From a virus, in the IMG/VR virus record IMGVR_UViG_3300045257_000103, positions 1 through 25,506 of that record: a DNA stretch of 25,506 nucleotides, one strand, 5' to 3'. The notes under the pieces were generated by a model. The model saw only the letters and a list, made by a program, of their open reading frames with translations. It was not told the DNA's origin and did not search any database. Numbering within the stretch: the stretch's first letter is position 1; every line of letters begins with the position of its first letter. Shown here piece after piece: positions 10,624 through 16,776 of the stretch. Both the position numbers and the translations under genes were made by a program.

Positions 10624-11835
10624 ATGCTTCTGGAACGATCAGAGACGATAGAGCATCCATTTGATGTGGAAGCTTATCTCTCAGAAATCAAAGAGTCCCT
10701 AGACAAACCGGTATCATTTGAACAAAGCATCAAAGATGCTGTCGAAGCTCGGCTGCGCGATGAGTTCATGCCGCGTCTGTGGACACTGGTTGATCAATAC
10801 AAACCACCAGTACCGGTTGATGTCCGTAATAAGATTCGTCGCGGTGATGGTGTATGGGTTGATGCGTTTACTTGCAACGAAGATTACACTCTTGGGACTG
10901 GAACCCATGCCAATGCGTTCTACTCCCCGTATATTCCGCTGTCAGGCCAACCAACAGGCAACGATTCGACCAAGAGCATTTGTGTCAAGCTAGCTAACAC
11001 CTATGCACAATCTGTAAAAGATCAGAAAGGTTATAGTCATCAACAAATAACCTCTCCACAAATACTTGAATTTATCGACACACAGGTATGTGAAAGAGTC
11101 ATATCTCAGTTGAATCCACTGATATCCATCATTCCGATGCAAGCGCCGGTCGCCGTCGCGTATCATTTAGACGCTAAAAATGAGATGTTGCAGTTGTGTT
11201 CCACCGCCGTCTCTGCACAGGTTCGAAAGGTGTTTTCCTTTTCACTGGAAAGTTTCTACGATAGAAACACAAGAGAACTTCTCACAGAGAATATTGGACT
11301 CATCATCAATGATATAGCACGTTCGATTATCTTCGAGAACGTGTCCTCACTATCTAAAGCATGTGAAACTATCGAAATTGAATCTTCGACGTTTGTCATG
11401 GATAGTTTGCGATCAGCCGTTTTGCGTGGCATGAACGAAATATCCAGTCGTAGCAGACGCGGAAAAGGTAATTGGGTATTGTGTGATCCATCTTCCGCGA
11501 ATGCACTTTGTGGAACGGGGCCGCTAGATCATAAAGCGAATATCGATAAAGATGCCGCCATAGCATATGTTGGGACATTGTATGGAACTATAGATGTCTA
11601 TTCTACGTTGGCGCTCCCGGCTGGTGAGATTTTGTGTGGATACCGATCCAAAACTCCACATGAAATCGGATTCCTTTATTCTCCGTATCAGATGACCGCA
11701 TCGAGCGGTATTCTTGTAAACCCTTCTACTTTTCAATCGTGTGTGTCATTCATGACACGTGGCGCATCGACGATGCTCAATGAATCCTACTATTACAAAA
11801 TGAAGTTGACCTATAATGCACCTGTTTTTTCATGA
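10624..11835 (+). CDS. divergent T4 gp23-like capsid protein paralogue
   Basis: The C-terminal 150 residues follow the T4 gp23/gp24 pattern: RGKGNWVLCDPSSANAL, then AIAYVGTLYGTIDVYSTLA, then ILCGYRSKTPHEIGFLYSPY, and FQSCVSFMTRGAS. In gp23 these are the conserved RGKGN, GKL..R..VY, VGYKG..DAG..Y.PY and FQP..GFKTR blocks. The middle (SAQVRKVFSFSLE) fits the gp23 region containing SAEYT. The N-terminal third is divergent and helical. At 403 residues it is shorter than gp23 (about 520) and nearer gp24 (about 430). It has no neighbouring head genes (portal, protease), so it is probably a vertex-type or minor capsid paralogue rather than the main shell protein. Confidence 0.75.
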   Translation: MLLERSETIEHPFDVEAYLSEIKESLDKPVSFEQSIKDAVEARLRDEFMPRLWTLVDQYKPPVPVDVRNKIRRGDGVWVDAFTCNEDYTLGTGTHANAFYSPYIPLSGQPTGNDSTKSICVKLANTYAQSVKDQKGYSHQQITSPQILEFIDTQVCERVISQLNPLISIIPMQAPVAVAYHLDAKNEMLQLCSTAVSAQVRKVFSFSLESFYDRNTRELLTENIGLIINDIARSIIFENVSSLSKACETIEIESSTFVMDSLRSAVLRGMNEISSRSRRGKGNWVLCDPSSANALCGTGPLDHKANIDKDAAIAYVGTLYGTIDVYSTLALPAGEILCGYRSKTPHEIGFLYSPYQMTASSGILVNPSTFQSCVSFMTRGASTMLNESYYYKMKLTYNAPVFS

Positions 11836-11843
11836 TCTAAATA
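11836..11843 (+). promoter_or_regulatory. late-promoter-like motif
   Basis: TCTAAATA, one mismatch from TATAAATA, just after the capsid-like gene and 22 bases before the next ATG. Confidence 0.35.
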
Positions 11844-11864
11844 TTGGATCAATGGAGAAAAGGT

Positions 11865-12053
11865 ATGAGAACTGATGGGTCAAACGAAATAGACGATGGC
11901 GATGTTATCGTAGTGTCATATGATGCGGGCAATATGCCGCCACAACACAGAAAACGTTATGCTAATTCTATTCGACGTGCAGTGAAGAAGACATTTCCAA
12001 AGAATCGTATCTTTGTGCATGATAAATCTATAACGATTTCAATTCTTCGGTAA
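11865..12053 (+). CDS. hypothetical protein, 62 aa
   Basis: Starts at ATG 11865 behind GGAGAAAAGGT; a TTG 21 bases upstream is less likely. The sequence DVIVVSYDAGNMPPQHRKRY followed by a basic helix and a C-terminal strand (FVHDKSITISIL) looks like a small alpha/beta domain found in T4-like phages, with unknown role. It follows the capsid-like gene behind its own late-type motif. Confidence 0.7.
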   Translation: MRTDGSNEIDDGDVIVVSYDAGNMPPQHRKRYANSIRRAVKKTFPKNRIFVHDKSITISILR

Positions 12054-12140
12054 CGAACTCTGGGGAGAGTAAAGCAAACGGAGGATGGGCAGGAATCCCT
12101 TGCAGGGAAATCATTCCAGATACCCCACCGACCCCAGCCA

Positions 12141-12172
12141 GAAGGGCCAGTCATGACTGGCCCTTCGTATTT
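12141..12172 (+). terminator. probable terminator or perfect palindrome
   Basis: GAAGGGCCAGTCA pairs perfectly with TGACTGGCCCTTC (13-bp self-complementary arms, minimal loop), followed by GTATTTCT. The U-tract is weak, and being symmetric it may act on both strands. Confidence 0.65.
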
Positions 12173-12192
12173 CTAGTGTAATCGTGTATACT
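12164..12192 (+). promoter_or_regulatory. possible sigma70-like promoter
   Basis: TATACT at 12187 is a strong -10; the hexamer 17 bases upstream is TTCGTA, a weak -35 lying at the terminator base. It would serve the gene at 12223. Confidence 0.4.
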
Positions 12193-12222
12193 AGGCGGCT
12201 GAAACTTGTTAAGGTACGCACA

Positions 12223-12633
12223 ATGACCAACATACAAAAGCCGAACGTGCAAAAACTCACCCCGGAACAGATTGACAATGTCAATAAGGGGAAGTTTTCA
12301 CGTGGCAAAATTCCAGCAAACAACAAACTCTGGTACCCGTATAAGGGGCCATGGGAACAAATCGTCACGCCTTTGATTGAGCGTTGCAATACTCTCGGCC
12401 TGACCATTTGGGAAATCAAAGAGAAGTGGGGTAGTCTGCGTTTCACGACTGGAAGCGTGGATGAATCATTCACAACCCCCGACTTTGAGGCCATCCATGT
12501 CCTACAGAACGATATCGAGAATGCCTGCTCTGCATCCTATACCCTGTGCGAAATCTGCTGTCAGCCGGGGAAAGGCCGTAACAATGGACATCACGTCTTT
12601 GTGGCGTGCGACGAACATGCGATAAAACGATGA
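12223..12633 (+). CDS. hypothetical protein with C-terminal zinc site, 136 aa
   Basis: The middle contains KLWYPYKGPWEQIVTPLIER and IWEIKEKWGSLRFTTGSVD. The C-terminus has CEICCQPGKGRNN (near residue 107) and FVACDEHA, together CxxC...CxxH, a probable zinc-binding knuckle. I recognise this architecture from uncharacterised phage proteins. ATG 12223 is preceded by TAAGG. The stop overlaps the RNA ligase start (ATGA), so translation is coupled. Confidence 0.75.
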   Translation: MTNIQKPNVQKLTPEQIDNVNKGKFSRGKIPANNKLWYPYKGPWEQIVTPLIERCNTLGLTIWEIKEKWGSLRFTTGSVDESFTTPDFEAIHVLQNDIENACSASYTLCEICCQPGKGRNNGHHVFVACDEHAIKR

Positions 12634-13253
12634 AAGCCTATCCATCCATCACCACCAAGATTGACTTTACGAAACCTGCCGTCGTGTTTGACAAACTCGA
12701 CGGTTCGAATATCCGTGCGGAATGGAGTCCCAAACAGGGATTCTATAAATTCGGGTCAAGAACACAACTTCTGACTCCAGACCAGACTCAGTTGTACCCC
12801 GCAATCGATAAGATTCTTGCTGATTTCGGCGAGGAACTGTCAGTCCGATTCCGTCAAAAGAAAATGGAGCGTGCGGTTGCTTTCTTCGAATACGGTGGCC
12901 CAAACTCTTTTGCTGGGTCGCATCCTGACCCCGTGGAAGACCTTACAGCCACCATCATCGACGTGTCTGTGTACAAGAAAGGCTTTATGGCTCCTGACGC
13001 GTTCATTCAGTTTACAGATGGTTTGAGGACGCCACGAGTCTTGTTCAGGGGGCGAATGGATGAGGATTTCTTTCAATCCGTGCGCCATTCGACCCTTCCG
13101 GGCATGACATTCGAGGGTGTGGTGGGAAAGAGCTTAGAAACTGTTCATAGTGAAGGTGGCCCCATCATGTTCAAAATCAAGTCGAATGCTTGGCTTGACA
13201 AGTTGAAGACGTTCTGTAATAATGATGAACAGATGTTTAACCGATTGAAGTGA
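12630..13253 (+). CDS. RNA ligase (nucleotidyltransferase domain)
   Basis: ATP-dependent ligase-family enzyme that seals RNA (or nicked nucleic acid) through a lysine-adenylate. Motif I is DKLDGSN with catalytic Lys22; motif III is FFEYGG (Glu87); motif IV is FEGVVG (162-167); motif V is MFKIKS with Lys182 and Lys184. These fit the Rnl2-like core. At 207 residues it is little more than the adenylyltransferase domain. The start overlaps the upstream stop by 4 bases. In T4, RNA ligase repairs host tRNA-Lys cut by the PrrC defence. Here four tRNA-Lys genes are encoded nearby, so tRNA repair is the likely role (inference). Confidence 0.82.
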   Translation: MKAYPSITTKIDFTKPAVVFDKLDGSNIRAEWSPKQGFYKFGSRTQLLTPDQTQLYPAIDKILADFGEELSVRFRQKKMERAVAFFEYGGPNSFAGSHPDPVEDLTATIIDVSVYKKGFMAPDAFIQFTDGLRTPRVLFRGRMDEDFFQSVRHSTLPGMTFEGVVGKSLETVHSEGGPIMFKIKSNAWLDKLKTFCNNDEQMFNRLK

Positions 13254-13277
13254 TTCATTCGGATAGTATCACCGGCC

Positions 13278-13285
13278 ACTAAATA
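13278..13285 (+). promoter_or_regulatory. late-promoter-like motif
   Basis: ACTAAATA, two mismatches from TATAAATA but identical to several other sites in this window; 61 bases before the next ATG. Confidence 0.3.
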
Positions 13286-13346
13286 GAAAACAGTCAAATC
13301 GTTCTTCTTGGGAAAGCTTGCATGCTAACCAAAAAGGAGAACGACC

Positions 13347-13685
13347 ATGCTGCAAAATGTATATTTGGGTGACTGGGGATGCCTCGAAGATGTTCTGGAT
13401 GCTTTCAGAATCGACAAGGCAGAGGTGAAGGGTTACAAAGTAATTGTCGCGTCCTACGACAACGGCGGGTATGATGGTGATGCCTTTGTCCTGTTGAAGA
13501 AGGGCCGCAACTATTACGAGGTAAACGCTAGCCACTGTTCGTGTTATGGTTTGGAAGACATGTGGTCTCTAGAGGACACAACGCCTGCCGCGTTGAAGCA
13601 TCGTGTGGAGAAGGGAGTGTCCTACGGGGCATTTAAATCTGCTCACGATACTTTGAAAAAGCACTTCAGATGGGAAACCATCTGA
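13347..13685 (+). CDS. hypothetical phage protein, 112 aa
   Basis: Strand-rich protein with VIVASYDNGGYDGDAFVLLK, then NYYEVNASHCSCYGLEDMWS, and a helical end (KSAHDTLKKHFRWE). The GDAFVL / HCSCYGLE blocks match an uncharacterised phage family I have seen without a known function; the Cys pair may bind metal. A strong AAAAAGGAG ribosome-binding site precedes the ATG. Confidence 0.78.
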   Translation: MLQNVYLGDWGCLEDVLDAFRIDKAEVKGYKVIVASYDNGGYDGDAFVLLKKGRNYYEVNASHCSCYGLEDMWSLEDTTPAALKHRVEKGVSYGAFKSAHDTLKKHFRWETI

Positions 13686-13728
13686 AACTATTCTAACGTT
13701 GAGCCACAGGCTCCGTTGTGTTAAACTG

Positions 13729-13816
13729 TGTGGGTATGAGTGGCGCACTTCTGGTGCGTCCGGTACTTCGGTTTTCATGAGACCGATGCGTGGTTCGATT
13801 CCACAGCCCACAACCA
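13729..13816 (+). tRNA. tRNA-Met/Ile2-type (CAT) with D-loop hairpin
   Basis: Acceptor TGTGGGT/GCCCACA, A73, CCA. Anticodon stem CGGTT/GACCG encloses TTCATGA, anticodon CAT. It could be elongator Met or lysidine-modified Ile; initiator features are absent. D-stem GAGT/ACTT encloses 23 nt containing GCGCA-CTTCTGG-TGCGT, itself a 5-bp/7-nt arm reading TCT. T-arm GTGG-TTCGATT-CCAC is normal. Confidence 0.75.
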
Positions 13817-13833
13817 ACTAGAGAAGGGATTAC

Positions 13834-14052
13834 ATGAAACACCACAATCTTTCTCATGCAGAACAAATTACCATTTTGCGAAAAACATTAGCGCAAAAGA
13901 ATGTTTGGAACGAAGCGGCACGAAACGAAATGAAGATCAAGCTGGTCAGGTTGTTCGGTATCTCTGGTATACCTGATGATGCTGTGATAGCCGATGCTCA
14001 GATGGCAGCCTTCGAAGCGGCCTATGACGCATTCAAGATGAATCCCCCTTGA
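13834..14052 (+). CDS. hypothetical helical protein, 72 aa
   Basis: Small, helix-rich protein (HAEQITILRKTLAQKNVWNE; DAQMAAFEAAYDAFK). The ATG follows GAGAAGGGATTAC, 17 bases after the tRNA CCA. No domain is recognised. It ends at a TTGACA that may start a promoter for the next gene. Confidence 0.65.
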   Translation: MKHHNLSHAEQITILRKTLAQKNVWNEAARNEMKIKLVRLFGISGIPDDAVIADAQMAAFEAAYDAFKMNPP

Positions 14053-14076
14053 CAGTTGCTTTTTGAGTCTAATCCT
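14049..14076 (+). promoter_or_regulatory. possible sigma70-like promoter
   Basis: Consensus TTGACA at 14049 is followed by AATCCT 16 bases later (14071-14076), comparable to TATCCT at 10243. A TATATT further on is spaced too far (23). Confidence 0.4.
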
Positions 14077-14107
14077 GTATATTGAGTCTCTATTTGGAGA
14101 CTTTTTT

Positions 14108-14491
14108 ATGCGTCTTGTGGTTGAATTCACGACTGGCGACGGTTGTAACGAATCGTGGGATCATGTGGTTCCATTCGAGTATGAGTCGGCTGAAAAGCTG
14201 CTCGTTGACCTTGAAGACGGCTGGAAGACGTGGACTAATGAGACCGCGATAGCACAGGCCAAGATTCAGGCGCATCCGGTTCATGCTCAGATAGGTGGCA
14301 AAAAGCGTGTGAGCTTCACTGACAAAGATATGGAAGAATGGCGAGCGTTGTTTGCTTACCGTAGCACCATTCCGTACAAGTTAACATCCGGAACATCTGA
14401 GTTGAGTTTCGGACATTTTGAAGAGGGTGGTAAATTCTACGCCCCGCGAATTTATACCGTAGACGAATGGTTCGGGGTTTACGGAATGTAA
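14108..14491 (+). CDS. hypothetical protein, 127 aa
   Basis: A mixed alpha/beta protein starting MRLVVEFTTGDGC, with a helical middle (SAEKLLVDLEDGWKTW) and aromatic C-terminus (YAPRIYTVDEWFGVYG). I recognise no family with certainty. ATG 14108 follows TTGGAGAC with a T-rich spacer. An upstream GTG/TTG extension would cross the promoter and is not supported. Confidence 0.72.
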   Translation: MRLVVEFTTGDGCNESWDHVVPFEYESAEKLLVDLEDGWKTWTNETAIAQAKIQAHPVHAQIGGKKRVSFTDKDMEEWRALFAYRSTIPYKLTSGTSELSFGHFEEGGKFYAPRIYTVDEWFGVYGM

Positions 14492-14511
14492 TGGGTGAAA
14501 AGCACCACTCT

Positions 14512-14627
14512 TTGGAGGGTGGCGGCGAAGTAACCAAGTCGAGACCGACAGCGTGACGCCCCTCCAACGTGTGAGGGTCTACGAAGCGAATGAGGAACAT
14601 GTGCCTCTTGTCTCGGCGGCGCTTTTT
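14512..14627 (+). ncRNA. structured RNA ending in a U-tract
   Basis: TTGGAGGG 14512-14519 pairs with CCCTCCAA 14560-14567, continued by GCG/CGC, around GTCG-AGAC-CGAC (14538-14549). A second domain has AAGCG/CGCTT closing GAGG/CCTC, followed by TTT. No ORF is plausible. The ending resembles an intrinsic terminator, so this may be a discrete small RNA or a leader of the tRNAs that follow. Confidence 0.4.
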
Positions 14628-14628
14628 C

Positions 14629-14651
14629 ATTTAGTGACAATATCACTAAAT
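14629..14651 (+). promoter_or_regulatory. operator-like 9-bp inverted repeat
   Basis: ATTTAGTGA and TCACTAAAT are perfect inverted repeats separated by CAATA. The right arm contains ACTAAATA, the late-promoter-like form used elsewhere here. It lies 9 bases before tRNA-Val. Confidence 0.4.
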
Positions 14652-14660
14652 ATGATTTAT

Positions 14661-14735
14661 GCACCCTTAGAACAGCGGTAGTTCGCTTCCTTGACATGGA
14701 AGAGGTCAGTGGTTCGATCCCACTAGGGTGTACCA
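14661..14735 (+). tRNA. tRNA-Val (GAC)
   Basis: Acceptor GCACCCT/AGGGTGT, A73, CCA. Perfect anticodon stem CTTCC/GGAAG encloses TTGACAT, anticodon GAC. T-arm AGTGG-TTCGATC-CCACT. Confidence 0.92.
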
Positions 14736-14777
14736 ATTTGTTTGTAATGGTGTACAATGCCCATTACGTTGTTTCAT

Positions 14778-14854
14778 GCCAGTGTAGCTTAATTTGGTAG
14801 AGCGTCTCATTCGTAACGAGGCAGGCGTGGGTTCGATTCCGACCGCTGGCACCA
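14778..14854 (+). tRNA. tRNA-Thr (CGT)
   Basis: Acceptor GCCAGTG/CGCTGGC, A73, CCA. Anticodon arm TCTCA-TTCGTAA-CGAGG gives CGT, with one A-C mismatch next to the loop. The T-stem also has one mismatch. Confidence 0.83.
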
Positions 14855-14861
14855 ATTCATT

Positions 14862-14935
14862 GCTGATGTAGTTTAATGTAGAACCCCTTCTTGGTATGAA
14901 GGATAGCGCAGACTCAACCCCTGTCATCAGCACCA
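14862..14935 (+). tRNA. tRNA-Thr (GGT)
   Basis: Perfect acceptor GCTGATG/CATCAGC, A73, CCA. Anticodon stem CCTTC/GAAGG encloses TTGGTAT, anticodon GGT. The T-loop (ACTCAACC) lacks the TTC signature. Confidence 0.85.
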
Positions 14936-14951
14936 ATCATAGAGATGTGTC

Positions 14952-15509
14952 ATGTATACCGCACCGGTTGTTTACGATGCCAAGGCATTTGCTAATGCAA
15001 ATTTCGATATCAGGTCGGACTTCGACAGATATTGGAATGATTTGCCGTGGACAGAGAGAGGCGCACCGAGAAGGGAAGCATTCGTCGCTACGAAGCCGGT
15101 GGATTATACCTACGGTAAGAGCGAGTATGCCAGAACCTATTCTTCTTCTCCGATTCCGGAATTCATGAAGGAATTCTGGGCTTTGGCTGAAGAATTTTCG
15201 AATGCCAAATTCGAGTTGTGCTTCTGCAACGGATACATTGATGAGAAGAACCACTTGGGGTGGCACGCCGATGACAGCGATTCCGTGGATGATGTCAGAC
15301 CGATTTTGGTCGTGAGTATCGGTGCTGAAAGGGAAATCTGGTTCAGGGACAAGGCAAGAACGTTCGTGGACAAGTTGAAGTTGGGTAACGGTTCCGGTTT
15401 GTTGATGATGGCCGGAATGCAGGACACCCACGAACACAGGATTCCGAAGCACAGTGCAAAGTGCGGCCCGAGAATCAGTTTCACGTTCAGAGGGTTGGTA
15501 GAAGCTTGA
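14952..15509 (+). CDS. alkB: AlkB-like 2-oxoglutarate/Fe(II) dioxygenase
   Basis: Would oxidatively remove alkyl lesions from DNA or RNA bases using 2-oxoglutarate, Fe(II) and O2. The iron site is WHADD (His105, Asp107) with distal His162 in EHRIPK. The 2-oxoglutarate site is RISFTFR (Arg174 and Arg180, the RxxxxxR motif). The NGYIDEKNHLGWHAD context is typical of AlkB proteins. 185 residues is a compact, complete domain. It starts 16 bases after tRNA-Thr(GGT), so RNA repair in the translation island is as plausible as DNA repair. Confidence 0.87.
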   Translation: MYTAPVVYDAKAFANANFDIRSDFDRYWNDLPWTERGAPRREAFVATKPVDYTYGKSEYARTYSSSPIPEFMKEFWALAEEFSNAKFELCFCNGYIDEKNHLGWHADDSDSVDDVRPILVVSIGAEREIWFRDKARTFVDKLKLGNGSGLLMMAGMQDTHEHRIPKHSAKCGPRISFTFRGLVEA

Positions 15510-15544
15510 ATGGAGTCCCGTTGGGGTGTATACTCAACGGGACT
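15506..15544 (+). promoter_or_regulatory. sigma70-like promoter with flanking operator-like repeat
   Basis: TTGAAT, 17 bases, TATACT (15529-15534) overlaps the alkB stop codon. AGTCCCGTT (15514-15522) and AACGGGACT (15536-15544) are 9-bp inverted repeats flanking the -10. The repeat could be an operator or the alkB terminator (followed by TTATAC, a weak U-tract). Confidence 0.5.
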
Positions 15545-15562
15545 TTATACTTGGCGATCTAC

Positions 15563-15889
15563 ATGGAATTCAAAGAAGAAGACTACACCCCTCAACAGGC
15601 TCAAAACGAGTATCTTGAACTGTTGGTCAAGGCTGCTAGACGGTGTGCTTATGATCTTGCACATGCTGCCGACTCCATACCAAGGCACGACGAATTTCAT
15701 AAGGTGTTTACCGAACGTGCCTACATGTGGCAAAAAGTGTTTACACCCGGAGATGACGGCAAAAATTACCGCCATCGCCTACATGGAGTAATTGGCGACT
15801 TAGAAAGAAAAATCGAAAAGTTGAGAAAACGATGTGAAGATAATAACATCGATATCTCCGACCTACGTCTTGACAATGATTGGTTTTGA
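15563..15889 (+). CDS. hypothetical helical protein, 108 aa
   Basis: Highly charged, helix-rich protein (YLELLVKAARRCAYDLAHAA; a coiled coil in VIGDLERKIEKLRKRCEDNN). ATG 15563 follows the promoter at 15506 by about 22 bases of leader with only a weak ribosome-binding site. No domain is recognised. Confidence 0.68.
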   Translation: MEFKEEDYTPQQAQNEYLELLVKAARRCAYDLAHAADSIPRHDEFHKVFTERAYMWQKVFTPGDDGKNYRHRLHGVIGDLERKIEKLRKRCEDNNIDISDLRLDNDWF

Positions 15890-15897
15890 CTAAATAG
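15890..15897 (+). promoter_or_regulatory. late-promoter-like motif
   Basis: ACTAAATA, seven bases before tRNA-Ile and close behind the preceding stop codon. It is too near the tRNA 5' end to be its promoter alone unless transcription starts inside the tRNA, so its role may be for the release-factor gene. Confidence 0.25.
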
Positions 15898-15903
15898 TTT
15901 TAC

Positions 15904-15989
15904 GGTAGGTGACCAATATGGCAAATGGAACGGCCCGATAAGCCGGGAGAGCAATCTCATCGCTGGTTCGACTCCAGCACCTACCACCA
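15904..15989 (+). tRNA. tRNA-Ile-like (GAT) with class II variable arm
   Basis: Perfect acceptor GGTAGGT/ACCTACC, A73, CCA. Anticodon stem CGGC/GCCG encloses CCGATAA, anticodon GAT, with C instead of T at 33. The variable region forms GAGA-GCAA-TCTC, a class II arm not expected of Ile. T-arm GCTGG-TTCGACT-CCAGC is perfect. Confidence 0.7.
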
Positions 15990-16003
15990 ACAAGGAAAGT
16001 GTT

Positions 16004-16672
16004 ATGAAGCGTATCATCGAAATCAAGGGTGCCGAAGGCGGAGCAGACGCCAGCCTATTCGTGCGAGACCTATCCAAGGCGTACCAGAAGTTGTTCATTC
16101 GCTTCGGTTGAAAGCATCACGTCCTACGCGACGTGTATGGCGAAGTGACTCTGGAAGTAGCAGGCGACGATCTAACAGGTCTGGACGCCGAAGCAGGGGG
16201 CCATCGCATCCAACGGATTCCACCGACTGAAAGAAAGGGTCGAATCCACACAAGCACCGTAACAGTAGCCGTCATGTCTCCCAATAACGTGAAGACCGTT
16301 GTCCGGGATTCAGATTTGAAGGTCGAATGGTATTCAGGTTCTGGAGCCGGTGGTCAGCATCGGAATAAAGTCCAATGTTGCTGTAGGTTGACCCACATCC
16401 CTACCGGAACAATGGCCACAGCACAGACCAGAAGTCGCCAGAACTCCTACAAACTCGCCAGAGAGACGATAGTCGAACGAGTGGAGTCTGCCGCAGCTTC
16501 GAAGCACAAACACGAGACATCCATGGATAGGAAGCAACAGATGGGGTCTGGGATGCGTGGCGACAAACGTAGAACCTATCGATTCCAAGATGATATGTTG
16601 AAAGACCATGAAACAGGACGCTCTGCTTCTTGTGAACAGGTTCTTGCTGGTTTCTTCGAGCTATTGTGGTAA
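16004..16672 (+). CDS. RF1-type peptide chain release factor with in-frame UGA
   Basis: A class I release factor without the N-terminal domain 1, about 222 residues. It starts MKRIIEIKGAEGGADASLF, the beginning of RF domain 2. It contains GGHRIQRIPPTERKGRIHTS, in which PPT corresponds to the RF1 PxT stop-codon reader (UAA/UAG), and SGAGGQHRNK with the catalytic GGQ. After 35 codons the frame has a TGA (16109-16111), then continues in the same frame to TAA at 16672. Aligned by eye with RF1, the UGA falls where RF1 has Trp in ARRWRVE. Readthrough as Trp, a pseudogene or a sequencing error are the options. The ATG follows AAGGAAAGTG. A start at ATG 16133 has no ribosome-binding site. Confidence 0.78.
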
Positions 16673-16680
16673 GCTAAATA
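16673..16680 (+). promoter_or_regulatory. late-promoter-like motif
   Basis: GCTAAATA, two mismatches from TATAAATA, starting at the end of the release-factor gene and 13 bases before a strong GGAGG ribosome-binding site at 16693. Confidence 0.35.
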
Positions 16681-16705
16681 CTTAACTAACCCGGAGGATA
16701 ACGAA

Positions 16706-16744
16706 ATGACTCAGCGCCAAGCAACAAGGGGCAACCGAAACTAA
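16706..16744 (+). CDS. 12-codon ORF, probable 5' end of the next gene
   Basis: ATG 16706 has the strongest ribosome-binding site nearby (CCCGGAGGATAACGAA) but reads only MTQRQATRGNRN before TAA. In the -1 frame the same DNA continues without a stop into the next gene (QPKLTVNGLSNKF, then MSEIYKIF). Either a frameshift near GGGG (16728-16731) joins them or this is a leader peptide. Confidence 0.4.
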   Translation: MTQRQATRGNRN

Positions 16745-16776
16745 CGGTCAACGGCCTCTCAAACAAATTTAAGAAG

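Noticed and set aside
12085-12156. 23-codon ORF with GGAGG directly before ATG
   Set aside because: The Shine-Dalgarno has no spacing, the product is Pro/Ser-rich and featureless, and it runs into the palindromic terminator.
13699-13727. TTGAGC-N17-TAAACT as a promoter for tRNA(CAT)
   Set aside because: The -10 ends one base before the tRNA, so transcription would start inside the mature tRNA.
16133-16672. Release factor starting only at internal ATG 16133
   Set aside because: No ribosome-binding site precedes it, and the upstream 35 codons encode good release-factor sequence in the same frame.
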